27,600 bases of DNA from a virus, in the IMG/VR virus record IMGVR_UViG_3300034791_000045, positions 1-27,600 of that record, one strand, 5' to 3'. The position numbers were made by a program, and so were the translations under genes. The notes beneath the pieces are model-generated. The model was given only the letters and a program-made list of their open reading frames with translations, searched no databases and was not told where the DNA came from. How positions within the stretch are numbered: position 1 is the first letter of the stretch; every line of letters begins with the position of its first letter. This document shows positions 14,511-20,638 of the stretch, piece by piece.

Positions 14511-15661
14511 ATTCCTTCGATATCAAAAATACTAATTTGATTTTGAGCTACTTCTTTCCAAGCATCAGCATTAAATGTAATTATATTTGTATTTTCTTCT
14601 AATTTATTACCAATCCATTTGTAAGAATAACTGGGTCTTTCAATTATTTTCGCTCCATTACTATTTTTACTTGGCACTTTTAAATTTCCCATTGTGGCTT
14701 TCCAGTTTTTATCTTTAGACATAGATATTCCTAAAGACGGACTCATAGTTCTAATGTACATTTGATGTTCTTCTTTCCAATATAATGCACTCATATAATC
14801 AACAATATATTTTCCTATTCCTAAACCTTGAAAATCTGGTAAAACAACAACTCTGCTAATTCGTCTTGTCTTTGGGTCGCCAACACCCGGAAATGGCAAT
14901 ATTGCCATAAAAGCTATTGGTTTATCATTCCATAAAAATACATAATTTATACACGCTTTATTCAAATCACTACTTAAATAGTGGTGTTGTTTGAATATAT
15001 CCCAAGTTTCATATCTACATCGAAATATCGAAAGTTCAATTTTTGGTCTTTGCCGAAGACGTGACGCTTTCTCAAGACGCCCTTTTAATGGTGAATAAGT
15101 CCAATCTGGTTGTATCCATTCCATAATATCAAAATGACAAGATGCCAATATTATTTTCTTATTGTGTTTTCTTATGTATTTTTGTAAAGCATTGCTCATT
15201 GCTTTTGCAACATCTCTATCTACGACAGATGTAAATTCATCTATCAATATAACATCATTTTTAGACGCTTTACCAACTTTATAAGCTAAAGATGCTCTAT
15301 ATTGTTCTCCATTACTTAAAAGTGAATAAGGACGCAACCAAGTAGGTACAGAGGCTAAACCCATAGCGGATAATAAAAAAGTTGCTTCTTTAGGTTCTAA
15401 CCAATCAAAGTTACTTATTAAAGGTTTTTCTTCATCAAACTCATCAGTAGTTAAATTGCCAAATTCTTTTAATAAAGTTGTTTTACCAGTTCCAGAACCT
15501 CCATAAATAACACCTATATTCCATTCAAAAGTTTTACATTCATTGAAATTTATTGGTATTTTTACAACAGTTTCTTCTTTGTTTTGAATATCAAATGCTT
15601 CATATACATACTCTGTATATTTGTCATTTATAATCTTGTTTCTTCGTTCTATGTATCTCAT
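14507..15661 (-). CDS. ABC-type ATPase fused to a GNAT acyltransferase-like domain, 384 aa
   Basis: The N-terminal half is an ABC ATPase: Walker A GGSGTGKTT (54-62), signature LSNGEQ (115-120), Walker B VILIDE (137-142) and an H-loop ASCH with His176. There is no membrane domain, so it is not a transporter. The C-terminal half (about 205-340) is GNAT-like: FKQHHYLSSDLNKA, a RRISRVVVLPDFQGLGIGKY motif that holds the R/Q-x-x-G-x-G/A acyl-CoA loop, and a strand MYIRTMSPSLG. Such fusions occur in phages and prophages. Mom of phage Mu, a DNA-modifying enzyme, also has a GNAT fold, so base modification is possible, but I cannot confirm it. It opens a three-gene cassette and has its own candidate promoter. 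Confidence 0.8.
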   Translation of the reverse strand: MRYIERRNKIINDKYTEYVYEAFDIQNKEETVVKIPINFNECKTFEWNIGVIYGGSGTGKTTLLKEFGNLTTDEFDEEKPLISNFDWLEPKEATFLLSAMGLASVPTWLRPYSLLSNGEQYRASLAYKVGKASKNDVILIDEFTSVVDRDVAKAMSNALQKYIRKHNKKIILASCHFDIMEWIQPDWTYSPLKGRLEKASRLRQRPKIELSIFRCRYETWDIFKQHHYLSSDLNKACINYVFLWNDKPIAFMAILPFPGVGDPKTRRISRVVVLPDFQGLGIGKYIVDYMSALYWKEEHQMYIRTMSPSLGISMSKDKNWKATMGNLKVPSKNSNGAKIIERPSYSYKWIGNKLEENTNIITFNADAWKEVAQNQISIFDIEGI

Positions 15662-15677
15662 TGTTTTTTGTTTTGTT

Positions 15678-15726
15678 CAAAAATAAAATAACTATATTAA
15701 TGTTAATGTTAAAATTTTGTTAAAAA
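15678..15726 (-). promoter_or_regulatory. candidate promoter P3 with TGTTAA repeats before the ABC-GNAT gene
   Basis: On the minus strand TATTTTTG (15685-15678) matches TAnnTTTG and lies about 17 bases before the ATG at 15661. No good -33 TTTG. Plus-strand TGTTAA (15701) and TGTTAAA (15707, 15718) lie just upstream, the last two 11 bases apart. The 22 bp at 15705-15726 are identical to 18712-18733 beside P1. Confidence 0.45.
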
Positions 15727-16574
15727 TCATAAGAATTATCAACAAATTCTGGTAAACCGTTTTCATTGATTAAAAAGCTAAAAGGTTCAAATCCTCTGTT
15801 TCTACTTCTTTTACATTCAACTGAAACCCAGCCTTTGTTTACGTGATTAGATTCTAACTTGATTTGTAGTTCTGCTTTCTTTTCTAAAAAACTACCAAGA
15901 TGACCGGTTGGCTTGTCACTTCCGTAATTAGAATGTATAACAGTTACAATATGACATTTATATAAATCAGTCCAAGACATTAATTTTTGAACTGCTACCG
16001 AACATTGCTCAAGATTATTTACGTCAGAAACTAAATCAGCAATTCCATCAATAATTATTAAACCTATATTTTTAGAATCTAAAATATTTTCTAATACGTA
16101 ATCTATAAAATCAATTCTATCTGCTGGATTCATATTTCTTAAAGCATAAGTATAATACTTATTATCAGATTCTAAACCGTTCATTATTATTGGTCTTCTA
16201 AAAACCTTTTGAGCGTGAAATCTACCTTGTTCTGTATCAAAGTGAATTACGTTTCTACCTTTTCTATGTCCTTTTATTTTACCAGTAAGTTTGTTTCCAT
16301 TATTTAAGTAAGCAGATGTTATTAAACTTGTGAAGAAACTTTTACCAACCTTTGGCGGTGCTTGTACAAAGCTAAAATTACCATAAGTCCCTAAAGGTAT
16401 TGGATATTCTGTATTTGTGCCATCTGTATTCTTTTCGGTGTAAGAACCACAACTGATTGCTACTGGTGGATATTTAACTTCTTCTGATATGTCAACGTAA
16501 GCATCATCATACAAAAGTTGCATCTCCATTCTTTTTACTTCTTTACTATCATCTTGTATTTTTGTTTGATTCAT
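15720..16574 (-). CDS. RecA-fold ATPase, AAA_25/RepA-like helicase type, 284 aa
   Basis: Walker A is APPKVGKSF (residues 72-80), the Walker B region GLIIIDGIADL has Asp176, and IVTVIHSNYGSD at about 209-220 is the sensor/motif with His. HFDTEQG (111-117) and KPTGHLGS (221-228) are also as in RepA-like/AAA_25 proteins. In the family these act as replication helicases or loaders in plasmids and phages. No primase domain and no polymerase are in the window, so this ATPase with host enzymes may start replication. The gene overlaps the preceding GIY-YIG gene by 26 bases, an unusually long overlap; the second Met at residue 16 lies about 20 bases beyond it. Confidence 0.75.
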   Translation of the reverse strand: MNQTKIQDDSKEVKRMEMQLLYDDAYVDISEEVKYPPVAISCGSYTEKNTDGTNTEYPIPLGTYGNFSFVQAPPKVGKSFFTSLITSAYLNNGNKLTGKIKGHRKGRNVIHFDTEQGRFHAQKVFRRPIIMNGLESDNKYYTYALRNMNPADRIDFIDYVLENILDSKNIGLIIIDGIADLVSDVNNLEQCSVAVQKLMSWTDLYKCHIVTVIHSNYGSDKPTGHLGSFLEKKAELQIKLESNHVNKGWVSVECKRSRNRGFEPFSFLINENGLPEFVDNSYDF

Positions 16575-16980
16575 CTTCTTTGTATTTGATTATTCTTGTT
16601 TTAAAAAATTTACCTAAAATATTATCGTTTAAAAAATTATCACTTTCTAAAACCTTTTCTTGAAATTGTAAAGCAGTTTCATAATAAGTCATCATTGTTC
16701 GATTATAACAAATGTAAACTATTTTTCTTTCACAATCTTCAACTAACCATTTTTTTGTCTCTGCATTACTTCCAGTATATTTTAGCCAATTACTTTCTAC
16801 CCATTCTATTCTTTTACGCTTGTAACCTTTTAAAGGTGGTTTAGTACGCTTATTAAGCAATATCTTTTTACCTATATAGTATTTGTTTGTTTTCTTGTTA
16901 AGTATCTTGTAAACGAAGCCTATTGCATCTTCTGGTAAATCAGTTCTTTCTTTTATAATTTGGTCTTTATATATCCACAT
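16549..16980 (-). CDS. GIY-YIG endonuclease-like protein, SegE type, 143 aa
   Basis: DAIGFVYKILNKKTNKYYIG carries the variant GIY (GFV, 21-23) and YIG (35-37) motif of the GIY-YIG nuclease fold. It is followed by PPLKGYKRKR and ESNWLKYTGSNAETKKWLVE, typical of SegE-like phage proteins. The family includes free-standing homing endonucleases of T4-type phages, but many small members are of unknown use. It begins immediately after a terminator with only a weak RBS, so it may be expressed by read-through. Homing would show up as presence/absence between related phages. Confidence 0.75.
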   Translation of the reverse strand: MWIYKDQIIKERTDLPEDAIGFVYKILNKKTNKYYIGKKILLNKRTKPPLKGYKRKRIEWVESNWLKYTGSNAETKKWLVEDCERKIVYICYNRTMMTYYETALQFQEKVLESDNFLNDNILGKFFKTRIIKYKEDESNKNTR

Positions 16981-16989
16981 AGAATAAAA

Positions 16990-17014
16990 AAAGGGATGCT
17001 ATTAACACCCCTTT
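16990..17014 (-). terminator. intrinsic terminator after the SSB-like gene
   Basis: On the minus strand AAAGGGGTGT pairs with GCATCCCTTT (10 pairs including two wobbles) around TAATA and is followed by seven T. It ends just 10 bases before the ATG of the GIY-YIG gene, so downstream genes depend on read-through or an overlapping start. Confidence 0.7.
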
Positions 17015-17025
17015 GAATTAATTAA

Positions 17026-17394
17026 TTAAAATGGTAAATCTACTGTTTCTTCTTGCTGCACTTCTGCTTTAGCTTCTGACTTTTGTACAAATCCTTGTAA
17101 GTCATCTGATGCATAATAAATTTTACCATTTGCAACGTACCTTTTCTTTTCTTTATTTTCCCTTTGCTCTTTGCTTTGTGGAATTGTAAAAGATACATTT
17201 TTACCATAGTTACCTTCTTCAAAGATTGAAAAGTTTAATTTAAGTTTCTTCAACTCTTTTCCGTTTTCATCTTTCTTTGGTACTAATTCCTTTTGAGAAT
17301 TGTAGGTTAAAATACTTTCAAAGTATTGTGATAACTGTTTGATTTCTTCTAACTGTAATTCTACATCTCCTAATAAATAACTTTTGTTGCTCAT
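17026..17394 (-). CDS. single-stranded DNA-binding-like protein, 122 aa
   Basis: A short beta-rich, charged protein whose last residues are QQEETVDLPF, very like the acidic SSB C-terminal tip (DDIPF) that recruits recombination and replication proteins. A linker rich in Lys/Glu/Gln precedes the tip. The middle KLKLNFSIFEEGNYGKNVSF pattern agrees with OB-fold strands, though the fold is not provable by eye. It lies directly after the ERF gene, as SSB genes do in phage recombination operons. A terminator follows. Confidence 0.65.
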   Translation of the reverse strand: MSNKSYLLGDVELQLEEIKQLSQYFESILTYNSQKELVPKKDENGKELKKLKLNFSIFEEGNYGKNVSFTIPQSKEQRENKEKKRYVANGKIYYASDDLQGFVQKSEAKAEVQQEETVDLPF

Positions 17395-17420
17395 AATTCT
17401 AATTTTAATTGATTTCTAAT

Positions 17421-17975
17421 TTATTTAGTTAATAATTCCTTTGTTTCTTTTGAAACTTTGTATTTCTTTTCTACGTTTGCAAGTGTACCACCGCCTTTTA
17501 AATATGCTTGTACTTTTGTAAATTCAGCAGTACCTTTATTTAGCCATTCTTTATCAGAAGTTGTTGCAGTTGCTTTTGGTGCTTTACCTTCCTTTCCGTG
17601 TGTATTTGTACTATCAGCATCTTTAGTGTCATCAATCAAAAATAAGCCATTTAAAGCATACTTACGAGAATATGAACTACTGCTACCAAAACTTTGTGCA
17701 ATGTCCATACCTTTACGATTTGGGTCTATTCCAGCTTGTGCTTTAGTATGTACTTGGTTTTCCCCATCAGATATAATTGCAATTGATTCTACAAATATAA
17801 TATCTCCTAACTGTTTGATTTCGTCTGATACTGTTAAAGTACATTCGTATTTATCTAAAAGCGGTTTAACTGCTTCTAAAATGTCTTCACAACTTCGATA
17901 GTTGTATTTACCAAAATTATTTCTTTGGTTCTTTGGTGCTTTTAATTCGGCTTGAATCTTTCTTAATTTGTCCAT
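17421..17975 (-). CDS. erf: ERF-family single-strand annealing protein
   Basis: Phage recombinase that anneals complementary single strands. Seen: MDKLRKIQAELKAPKNQRNN, then FGKYNYRSCEDILEAVKPLL and GMDIAQSFGSSSSYSRKYAL followed by NGLFLIDDTKDAD. This is the ERF pattern: K-x-x-N-x-F-x-x-Y-x-Y-R-x-x-EDIL-x-A, then G-x-x-Q-x-x-G-x-x-x-S-Y-x-R-K-Y-A-L-x-x-L-hhhDD-x-DAD. The C-terminal tail (130-184) is Lys/Thr/Ala-rich and flexible. It pairs with the RecE-like exonuclease at 12669 and the SSB-like protein that follows. Confidence 0.9.
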   Translation of the reverse strand: MDKLRKIQAELKAPKNQRNNFGKYNYRSCEDILEAVKPLLDKYECTLTVSDEIKQLGDIIFVESIAIISDGENQVHTKAQAGIDPNRKGMDIAQSFGSSSSYSRKYALNGLFLIDDTKDADSTNTHGKEGKAPKATATTSDKEWLNKGTAEFTKVQAYLKGGGTLANVEKKYKVSKETKELLTK

Positions 17976-17992
17976 TTGTTTATTTGTTTTAA

Positions 17993-18091
17993 TTATTCTT
18001 CACATTTTGAAAAGTCAGCGTGTTCTTTACATTGTTCACATAAGCCAGTATCTAACCAGTTACTTGCACCACAACAATTTGATTCTTCCAT
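17993..18091 (-). CDS. tiny zinc-ribbon-like protein, 32 aa
   Basis: MEESNCCGASNWLDTGLCEQ then CKEHADFSKCEE. Cysteines at CC, then C-x-x-C, His and a final Cys suit a small zinc knuckle. Similar micro-proteins with CCG-A and C-x-x-C-KEH are frequent in Bacteroidota phages. The ATG follows an AACAAATATT leader also present before the genes at 18650 and 11656. Regulatory or assembly role unknown. Confidence 0.6.
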   Translation of the reverse strand: MEESNCCGASNWLDTGLCEQCKEHADFSKCEE

Positions 18092-18133
18092 AATATTTGT
18101 TTTTAAATTTGTTTTTGTAAATATAGTTAATTT

Positions 18134-18295
18134 TTATTTATTAATTGAAACATTTAAGTTCAAGTAATTTCTTGTACCAAAAGTTGGTATTTTCATTTGG
18201 TAATTAATTTTAATGTCTGTTAAATTTGGGTCTTCTTTTAAGTGCATTTCTATTTGCTTTTTTAAGTTATCCCAAGCCACTTCGTTTACTTTCAT
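18134..18295 (-). CDS. hypothetical protein, 53 aa
   Basis: Starts MKVNEVAWDNLKKQIEMHLK and ends with a beta-like segment (MKIPTFGTRNYLNLNVSINK). Helix then strands, no known domain. The ATG is four bases after the stop of the previous small gene. Confidence 0.55.
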   Translation of the reverse strand: MKVNEVAWDNLKKQIEMHLKEDPNLTDIKINYQMKIPTFGTRNYLNLNVSINK

Positions 18296-18298
18296 AAT

Positions 18299-18439
18299 TT
18301 AAAATTTTTGAAGCATTTTTATTTCCGCATCTAATATTTCTATTTCAATTTCTTTTTCTAATAATTGTAATTTAGCAGAAAGCCATAAATTATCTGATGC
18401 AATTGCGTACTCTTGTAAAATTGTTAATGATTCTTCCAT
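18299..18439 (-). CDS. hypothetical helical protein, 46 aa
   Basis: Begins MEESLTILQEYAIASDNLWL and is nearly all helix with a coiled-coil-like end (LQLLEKEIEIEILDAEIKML). A longer frame is open upstream to 18541, but the ATG at 18439 is preceded by an A-rich leader (ACAAACAAA) and avoids overlapping the upstream gene, so I use the short form. Confidence 0.55.
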   Translation of the reverse strand: MEESLTILQEYAIASDNLWLSAKLQLLEKEIEIEILDAEIKMLQKF

Positions 18440-18482
18440 TTTGTTTGTTTTTATAAAGGGGTTTTTACATCTCTTATTGTTA

Positions 18483-18650
18483 TTAATATTCGTAATATTC
18501 TGCTTCAAAATTATTTGTGTGTGCTTGGTTTTTAATTTCATTTTTAATATTTTGAAATTCTTTTTCTAATAATTCAGTTGCCCACCCTTGTTTACTTGCA
18601 TATCTTAATCTGTATGCAATTTTTTCTTTTTTTTCTATTAAATTTGTCAT
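18483..18650 (-). CDS. hypothetical protein, 55 aa, first early gene
   Basis: Starts MTNLIEKKEKIAYRLRYASK and ends EAEYYEY. Helical and charged, with QGWATELLEKEFQNIKNEIK. It is the first gene after promoter P1 and shares its AACAAATATT leader with the first gene after P2. Function unknown. Confidence 0.6.
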   Translation of the reverse strand: MTNLIEKKEKIAYRLRYASKQGWATELLEKEFQNIKNEIKNQAHTNNFEAEYYEY

Positions 18651-18673
18651 AATATTTGTTTTTGATTATGATA

Positions 18674-18733
18674 CAAACTTACAACCTCTTTTTAGTTCTG
18701 CAACTATTTGAAATGTTAAAATTTTGTTAAAAA
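18674..18733 (-). promoter_or_regulatory. promoter P1 with two phased TGTTAAA repeats
   Basis: On the minus strand TAAGTTTG (18681-18674) matches TAnnTTTG, with GTTG (18704-18701) at 19 bp as -33. Between them AACTAAAAAGAGGTTG recurs almost identically in P2. Plus-strand TGTTAAA copies at 18714-18720 and 18725-18731, 11 bp apart, lie just upstream; the 22-bp block 18712-18733 is identical to 15705-15726. Best promoter in the window. Confidence 0.75.
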
Positions 18734-18810
18734 AAAATAGAAGCCATTTCTGACCTCTATTTAAAAACAAGTAATAATGAAAAAAGACAAGATAGTAAGG
18801 TTAATCAATC
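18729..18810 (-). ncRNA. possible small RNA between a promoter and a terminator
   Basis: A transcript from the promoter at 18817-18824 would stop at the terminator at 18735-18762, giving about 80 bases without any minus-strand ORF of note. It could be an sRNA or an attenuated leader that needs an antiterminator. Based on positions only. Confidence 0.25.
18735..18762 (-). terminator. strong intrinsic terminator with GAAA tetraloop
   Basis: On the minus strand AAATAGAGGTCA pairs with TGGCTTCTATTT (12 pairs, two wobbles) around a GAAA tetraloop; nine T follow. It lies between the promoters at 18817 and 18674 and so isolates the early genes from transcripts started upstream. Confidence 0.75.
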
Positions 18811-18816
18811 CCTATT

Positions 18817-18863
18817 CAAATATACAATATATATATAGTTAAATAATACTTTACTTGTTAACA
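18817..18863 (-). promoter_or_regulatory. candidate promoter and upstream element, twin of the one at 9063
   Basis: On the minus strand TATATTTG (18824-18817) is a full -7 match. TGTTAACAAGTAAA lies at 18863-18850, 25 bp upstream. The blocks 18818-18832 and 18850-18863 repeat 9064-9078 and 9095-9108 exactly, with a 17 versus 16 bp spacer. No -33 TTTG at 19-21 bp. Confidence 0.5.
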
Positions 18864-19009
18864 CATTGAAGGAAGCCTTATAAAATAAGACTTGTTAATA
18901 AGTAAATAAATAGTAATGTTAAAATATAGCAATTTCCAAAAAAAATACCTGTAAATTTATCCCATAATAAAACTAAAGCATTACTTTTTAATAATTGGCT
19001 TGGATATTA

Positions 19010-19061
19010 CAAATATATCTTTATCAAAAAATATTAGAAAACATTATTATCAAAAAATATT
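19010..19061 (-). promoter_or_regulatory. candidate promoter P0 with a 15-bp tandem repeat
   Basis: On the minus strand TATATTTG (19017-19010) with TTTC at the -33 position (19040-19037). The 15-mer AATATTTTTTGATAA occurs twice (19035-19021 and 19061-19047), 26 bases apart, across and above the -33 region. Gene-free stretch 18651-19106; nothing else coding seen there, only an imperfect hairpin at 18873-18893. Confidence 0.45.
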
Positions 19062-19106
19062 TACTCGTATAAGAGAATAAATATGTTCAATTAAAAAAAA
19101 GGTGTT

Positions 19107-19493
19107 TTACTTTTTATATTCTTTCATTACTTTCTCTGCACTTCTACCAACTACATAACCACCAATCCCTAAATTAAGTAAACTCCAGAACTGGTCTTCT
19201 AAAGGCGGTATAGGTAAACTAAACATTGGTGCAATAAATTTAACGTAAATAACTATAAAGCCAAAAGAAAGCATTAATATTGGTCTCCAACTTCTTTGCA
19301 ACCAATTACCATTTGCTTCCGCTAAAATTATTTCTGTTTGTAATTTCTGTAATTCTAATTGTTGTTCTTGAAGTACTCTAAATACTTCGTTTTTTGCTTT
19401 TAAACGTTCTTCATCAGAAGTAAATAAATTATCTACAACCTTACCAACTTCTTTAACCAAACCACCAGTAAACCAATTTAAAATTTTGCTCAT
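19107..19493 (-). CDS. holin, 3TM superfamily type, 128 aa
   Basis: The N-terminal half is a charged helix that may lie along the membrane (LFTSDEERLKAKNEVFRVLQ). NGNWLQRSWRPILMLSFGFI opens the membrane part, followed by IVIYVKFIAPMF and a C-terminal GIGGYVVGRSAEKVMKEY. The WLQRSWRP-I-ML and GIGGY-x-x-GRS-EK patterns are hallmarks of the holin family found in gene-transfer agents and phages. It would open the inner membrane for the endolysin. The lysis cassette order endolysin, small membrane proteins, holin supports it. Confidence 0.85.
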   Translation of the reverse strand: MSKILNWFTGGLVKEVGKVVDNLFTSDEERLKAKNEVFRVLQEQQLELQKLQTEIILAEANGNWLQRSWRPILMLSFGFIVIYVKFIAPMFSLPIPPLEDQFWSLLNLGIGGYVVGRSAEKVMKEYKK

Positions 19494-19496
19494 ATC

Positions 19497-19643
19497 TTAT
19501 AGATTTTCTCCCCAACGGAATTGTATTTGTACAAAGAATAAAAAGATGTTTAGTTCTGAATATTCAAATTGTTCATCTTCTTCGTAATGCTGATAACCTA
19601 ATATCATTGCATTAGGCATTAATAAAATTAAATTTATATCCAT
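19497..19643 (-). CDS. small hydrophobic lysis-cassette protein, 48 aa
   Basis: MDINLILLMPNAMILGYQHY then EEDEQFEYSELNIFLFFVQI and QFRWGENL. Two short hydrophobic stretches flank an acidic loop. The F-F-x-QIQFRWGE end is a feature I associate with small membrane-associated proteins in flavobacterial phages. It lies between M15 endolysin and holin; an auxiliary lysis role is plausible. Confidence 0.6.
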   Translation of the reverse strand: MDINLILLMPNAMILGYQHYEEDEQFEYSELNIFLFFVQIQFRWGENL

Positions 19644-19774
19644 ATTATTAAAAATATTATAATAATTATTTTGTTAATTAACATTAATATATTTGGATAG
19701 TTAATAGTATCTATTCTTACTATTGCACCAAGTAAAAACATTGTGAAATGAAATAAGTCTTTTAATAAGTCCAT
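19634..19774 (-). CDS. small membrane protein, 46 aa
   Basis: MDLLKDLFHFTMFLLGAIVR then DTINYPNILMLINK and a long Ile-rich end (IIIIIFLIIWI). Two membrane segments. It overlaps the endolysin gene by 13 bases and the following small gene by 10. May be a second holin or an antiholin. Contains the palindrome TGTTAATTAACA. Confidence 0.55.
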   Translation of the reverse strand: MDLLKDLFHFTMFLLGAIVRIDTINYPNILMLINKIIIIIFLIIWI

Positions 19775-20085
19775 ATTACATTCTGTGATTTATCTAAATC
19801 TAAATCAACGTGAATAAATGTACCAGCAATACCTATGCGACTAAATCCTACTGATATTAAGGCATCTAATATTAAAAAACGTTGCCTACTATCCTTTGCA
19901 GATATATCAACCGCTAAACCCTTAATATGGCTTGATGTTGGTCTTTTAACACTTTCTGGATGAGATGGACTTCTATAAGCAGAATTTATAATAAATGGAA
20001 TATTAGCATACTCTCTTGCTTCATCTAATTTAGCAAGAAAATCAACATCCATATTATCTTCTATGTTCTTAAAGTATTTACTCAT
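19762..20085 (-). CDS. M15 peptidase endolysin, 107 aa
   Basis: Cuts peptidoglycan cross-links at lysis. The metal ligands and catalytic residues of the M15 (VanY/PhiX-like) family are visible: SSHIKGLAVDIS (His53 and Asp60) and FIHVDLD (His92, Asp94), with SAYRSP at 35-40 as the usual conserved turn. No signal peptide, so it needs a holin, encoded downstream. It is short, single-domain, and has no cell-wall-binding module. Eight bases overlap with the upstream small membrane gene. Confidence 0.85.
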   Translation of the reverse strand: MSKYFKNIEDNMDVDFLAKLDEAREYANIPFIINSAYRSPSHPESVKRPTSSHIKGLAVDISAKDSRQRFLILDALISVGFSRIGIAGTFIHVDLDLDKSQNVIWTY

Positions 20086-20236
20086 TATTCTTATTCTTAT
20101 TACTCATCTTAAATATTTTCAATACAGTATATGCAATAGAAACAACTAACAAAGTTATTTTTAACCATTGTTCAATATTTGAAAAGCTAACGGTAAACGT
20201 TAGTAGATTAATTGCTCCTATTTTTATATCTTGCAT
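20078..20236 (-). CDS. small single-pass membrane protein, 52 aa
   Basis: MQDIKIGAINLLTFTVSFSN then EQWLKITLLVVSIAYTVLKI and a basic Lys/Asn-rich end. One membrane helix (about 25-42), N-terminal half also moderately hydrophobic. It starts nine bases after the previous gene's stop, behind TTGGAG, a better Shine-Dalgarno match than most genes here. Holin-like small protein before the endolysin. Confidence 0.6.
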   Translation of the reverse strand: MQDIKIGAINLLTFTVSFSNIEQWLKITLLVVSIAYTVLKIFKMSNKNKNNE

Positions 20237-20244
20237 CTCCAACG

Positions 20245-20595
20245 TTAGAATTTTAAAGAATCGTAATTCAGTCCAAAGAAAGCGTGTACACCATCTCCAT
20301 CAATATTAACACTTTTAGATTTCCAACCGTAAGGATGGTCAATAGTACCATCTTCATCAGCTTCTAAATCAGACCATAGAACATCTAAATGCCAATCTTC
20401 TGATAGTACTGCTTCTGTTTCTATTTCTCCATCTTCGTCAATTACTGCTTGTTCTAAAACAATATTTCCTAAATGCACGATTGTGTGTTTGTGAGTTGGA
20501 TATTCGTTTCCATCTTCATCAGTTGCAGTTCCTAAAGCATCAATCTTTGTTTGTGCTTGTTCTTTATTGTCAAATTGGTATTTTCCTATTTTCAT
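20245..20595 (-). CDS. acidic hypothetical protein, 116 aa
   Basis: Starts MKIGKYQFDNKEQAQTKIDA and contains HKHTIVHLGNIVLEQAVIDE and DVLWSDLEADEDG, ending FFGLNYDSLKF. Very acidic, beta-rich, no membrane segment. Proteins of this style occur after the fibre genes in flavobacterial phages. It could be a fibre chaperone or virion component; I cannot tell. Confidence 0.6.
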   Translation of the reverse strand: MKIGKYQFDNKEQAQTKIDALGTATDEDGNEYPTHKHTIVHLGNIVLEQAVIDEDGEIETEAVLSEDWHLDVLWSDLEADEDGTIDHPYGWKSKSVNIDGDGVHAFFGLNYDSLKF

Positions 20596-20638
20596 AATAT
20601 TACTCTTATTGGTTATACGTGTGTAATTGTTACTCTTG

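Noticed and set aside
15784-15794. GGTTCAAATCC, like the T-arm of a tRNA
   Set aside because: It lies inside the reading frame of the ATPase gene and has no acceptor, D or anticodon stems around it.
17458-17901. 147-aa ORF on the plus strand
   Set aside because: It is antisense to the ERF gene, whose conserved motifs are clear; the translated product has no sensible pattern.
18299-18541. 80-aa form of the 46-aa gene
   Set aside because: The extra N-terminal part overlaps the upstream gene and has low-complexity Lys/Asn/Ile sequence; the ATG at 18439 has a better leader.
18779-18844. 21-codon plus-strand ORF in the control region
   Set aside because: No RBS, no partner, opposite to all other genes, and it crosses the candidate promoter.
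20187-20203. CTAACG-GTAAA-CGTTAG inverted repeat, with a third CGTTAG at 20243
   Set aside because: Short, within a coding region, no T-tract and no nearby start that it could control; likely chance.
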